A stretch of DNA of 6,127 nt from Planctomycetota bacterium. GTDB lineage: Bacteria; Planctomycetota; UBA11346. The position numbers were made by a program, and so were the translations under genes. The notes below the pieces were generated by a model. The model was not told the DNA's origin. It saw only the letters and a list, made by a program, of their open reading frames with translations, and ran no database searches. Positions 5,001 to 6,127 of the stretch are shown one piece after another. The stretch lies in NCBI GenBank assembly GCA_013816645.1, contig JACDEC010000194.1, positions 1 to 6,127 of the forward strand. The letters run 5' to 3'. Within the stretch, counting starts at the first letter, position 1, and each line of letters starts with the position of its first letter.

Positions 5001-6127
5001 ATGTCCCACCCGCATCCGTTCTCGTGGTTCTGCGCCTTCCTGCTGCAGGTCGCGGACCTCGCCGCCGTGGTCGGCGGACTGGTCGTCGCCAGCCTGTGCT
5101 GGTCGGGAAGGCCGATCGGCACTGATGACCTCGCCTTGGTCGGCCTGCTCGTGGCGGCGGTGAGCACGCTGTTCCACGCGGTCGGGGCCTACGAAGGTCG
5201 GCGCGATTCCGATGCCCGCGCTTGCGCGGTCTTCGGGCTGATCGTCGCGGGATTCGCCGCCAGCGCGGCAATGATGCAGCCGATATCGCGACTGTCGCTG
5301 GCCGAGGTCCTGACCTGGGGCGTCTGCACCTTGCTGGCGATGGCCATCGCCCGTTGCGCCGGGCGCATGGTGCGTCGCGCCCTGCAGCGTCGCGGCATCG
5401 CCGCGGAAGCGGTGCTGCTGGTCGGCCGTGCCGATCACTGCGCGCGCTTCGCCGAACGACTGGCCGAGCGCGGCGAACTCGGCCTCGATTGCCGGGGCTT
5501 CGTCTGCGATGCGGGCGAGGACGCGCGCATCGTCGGAAGGATCGACGAACTCGACCGCCTGGTCGACAGCCACGGCGCCGCCGGGGTGGTGGTGTGCGCG
5601 CCGCTGTTGAGCGAGGAGCCGCTGCTCGCACGCGTCTACGAATCGCTGCACACCCGGGCCGCGCTGGTCTACTACGCGCCGGATCTCGCCGGCCTCGACC
5701 GCTTCCCGGTGGCGGTGCGCGGCCACGGCGATGTCGCCTTGTTCGATCTGTCGGCGAGCCCGCTGAGCGGCGCAGCGTGGCTGGTGAAGTGGTTCGAGGA
5801 CAAGCTCCTCGGCCTCGCCATCCTCACGCTGATCACGCCGGTGCTGCTGGTCGTCGCCGCCCTGGTCAAGTTGACCAGCCCGGGTCCCGCGCTGTTCGTT
5901 CAGCCGCGCCACGGCCTGTACGGACGTCCGATCAAGGTCCTGAAGTTCCGCACCATGTACTCGGGCGAACGCCCGCGTCGCAACCAGTGGTCATGGCCCG
6001 GTCTGGCAGCCCTGTTGGGTCTCCAGCCCGCGCTGGCTGGCACAGGATCCGGTGCTCCCGACCGCTCCACCGCGAGCGCCGTGCTGCGCTCGGGCGGCGG
6101 CAGCGCCGGCGGGCGCGTCGTCGGCGA
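5001..6127 (+). CDS. Polyisoprenyl-phosphate hexose-1-phosphate transferase (WcaJ/GumD type), 3'-incomplete
   Basis: This enzyme starts repeat-unit assembly by moving a sugar-1-phosphate from a nucleotide sugar to undecaprenyl phosphate in the inner membrane. The frame is open from ATG 5001 to the right edge (375 residues). Four hydrophobic segments (about 8-31, 43-63, 76-92, 102-118) are followed by a Rossmann-like, CoA_binding_3-type region (about 134-225, beginning EAVLLVGRAD). FDLSASPLSG (248-257) leads into the catalytic domain: LVKWFEDKLLG (261-271), the re-entrant helix with its T279-P280 break, KLTSPGPALFVQPRHGLYG (290-308), and KVLKFRTMY (312-320), where K315 matches a conserved catalytic-domain lysine. 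After about residue 325 the expected R-V-T-x-x-G-x-x-L-R and L-D-E-L-P-Q (the catalytic Asp-Glu) do not appear in the next 50 residues, in this or another frame. The gene is therefore either interrupted or chimeric here, or has an unusual insertion. The family call rests on the first 320 residues and is firm; integrity is doubtful. Confidence 0.88.
   Translation, partial: MSHPHPFSWFCAFLLQVADLAAVVGGLVVASLCWSGRPIGTDDLALVGLLVAAVSTLFHAVGAYEGRRDSDARACAVFGLIVAGFAASAAMMQPISRLSLAEVLTWGVCTLLAMAIARCAGRMVRRALQRRGIAAEAVLLVGRADHCARFAERLAERGELGLDCRGFVCDAGEDARIVGRIDELDRLVDSHGAAGVVVCAPLLSEEPLLARVYESLHTRAALVYYAPDLAGLDRFPVAVRGHGDVALFDLSASPLSGAAWLVKWFEDKLLGLAILTLITPVLLVVAALVKLTSPGPALFVQPRHGLYGRPIKVLKFRTMYSGERPRRNQWSWPGLAALLGLQPALAGTGSGAPDRSTASAVLRSGGGSAGGRVVG
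5973..6127 (+). other. Tail with no family resemblance at the 3' edge
   Basis: From about here the sugar-transferase frame stays open but reads as QWSWPGLAALLGLQPALAG followed by a Gly/Ser/Arg-rich run, unlike the family. Codons rare in the rest of the gene cluster between 5991 and 6060 (TCA, GCA, TTG, ACA, GGA and several GGT/GCT). I read both other + frames and all three - frames over this stretch, and none gives the missing catalytic motifs. A small hairpin (CCAGC 6023-6027 with GCTGG 6032-6036) is present. Candidate explanations are an assembly chimera at a contig end, an insertion or deletion junction, or a divergent insertion. The sequence alone does not decide. Confidence 0.5.

Noticed and set aside
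5991..6125. A minus-strand frame open from the right edge to a TGA at 5991, possibly the end of a convergent gene.
   Set aside because: It has only 44 codons, an Ala/Gly-rich translation and no motif; it cannot be told from a chance frame, though it remains possible if the tail is foreign.
5955..6127. A simple single-base frameshift in the sugar transferase restoring the family sequence in another frame.
   Set aside because: Neither of the other two plus frames shows the R-V-T-x-x-G or L-D-E-L-P-Q motifs over this stretch.

Overview
The window reads as part of a surface or exopolysaccharide biosynthesis operon from a high-GC bacterium. By eye the GC content is about 70%, with strong C/G preference at third codon positions. 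All six genes are on the + strand and closely packed. The gene families, codon use and good Shine-Dalgarno sites before several starts suggest a high-GC Pseudomonadota, perhaps Xanthomonadales-like. No phylogenetic marker is present, so the lineage is a guess.

Layout: (1) 2-718, the 3' part of an APH/choline-kinase-fold phosphotransferase whose start lies left of the window. (2) 715-2019, a polytopic membrane protein of the O-antigen ligase/polymerase (Wzy/WaaL) family. (3) 2012-2842, a GT2 glycosyltransferase of the WfgS-like type, whose first 15 codons are a degenerate three-copy 15-bp tandem repeat. (4) 2845-4044, a GT4 (GT-B fold) glycosyltransferase. (5) 4045-4155, the only real intergenic gap, holding two adjacent small stem-loops. 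(6) 4156-4986, a WecG/TagA/CpsF (GT26) glycosyltransferase. (7) 5001 to the right edge, a polyisoprenyl-phosphate hexose-1-phosphate transferase (WcaJ/GumD type). This last gene has a normal N-terminal region and the start of its catalytic domain. It loses recognisable homology just after the KFRTMY motif, about 155 bases before the edge.

How the genes fit together (inference from families): the sugar transferase would load the first sugar-phosphate on undecaprenyl phosphate. The WecG/TagA-type enzyme would add the second sugar. The GT4 and GT2 enzymes would extend the repeat unit on the cytoplasmic face. The Wzy-like protein would polymerise or ligate exported units at the periplasmic face. 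The phosphotransferase may phosphorylate a sugar or a decoration precursor. Genes 1 to 4 are translationally coupled (ATGA overlap, 8-nt overlap, 2-nt gap).

I see no RNA genes, CRISPR array, recognisable insertion sequence or defence genes, and no convincing new system. The points most worth a second look are the anomalous 3' tail of the sugar transferase, the in-frame 15-bp repeat at the GT2 start, and the paired hairpins before the WecG-like gene.
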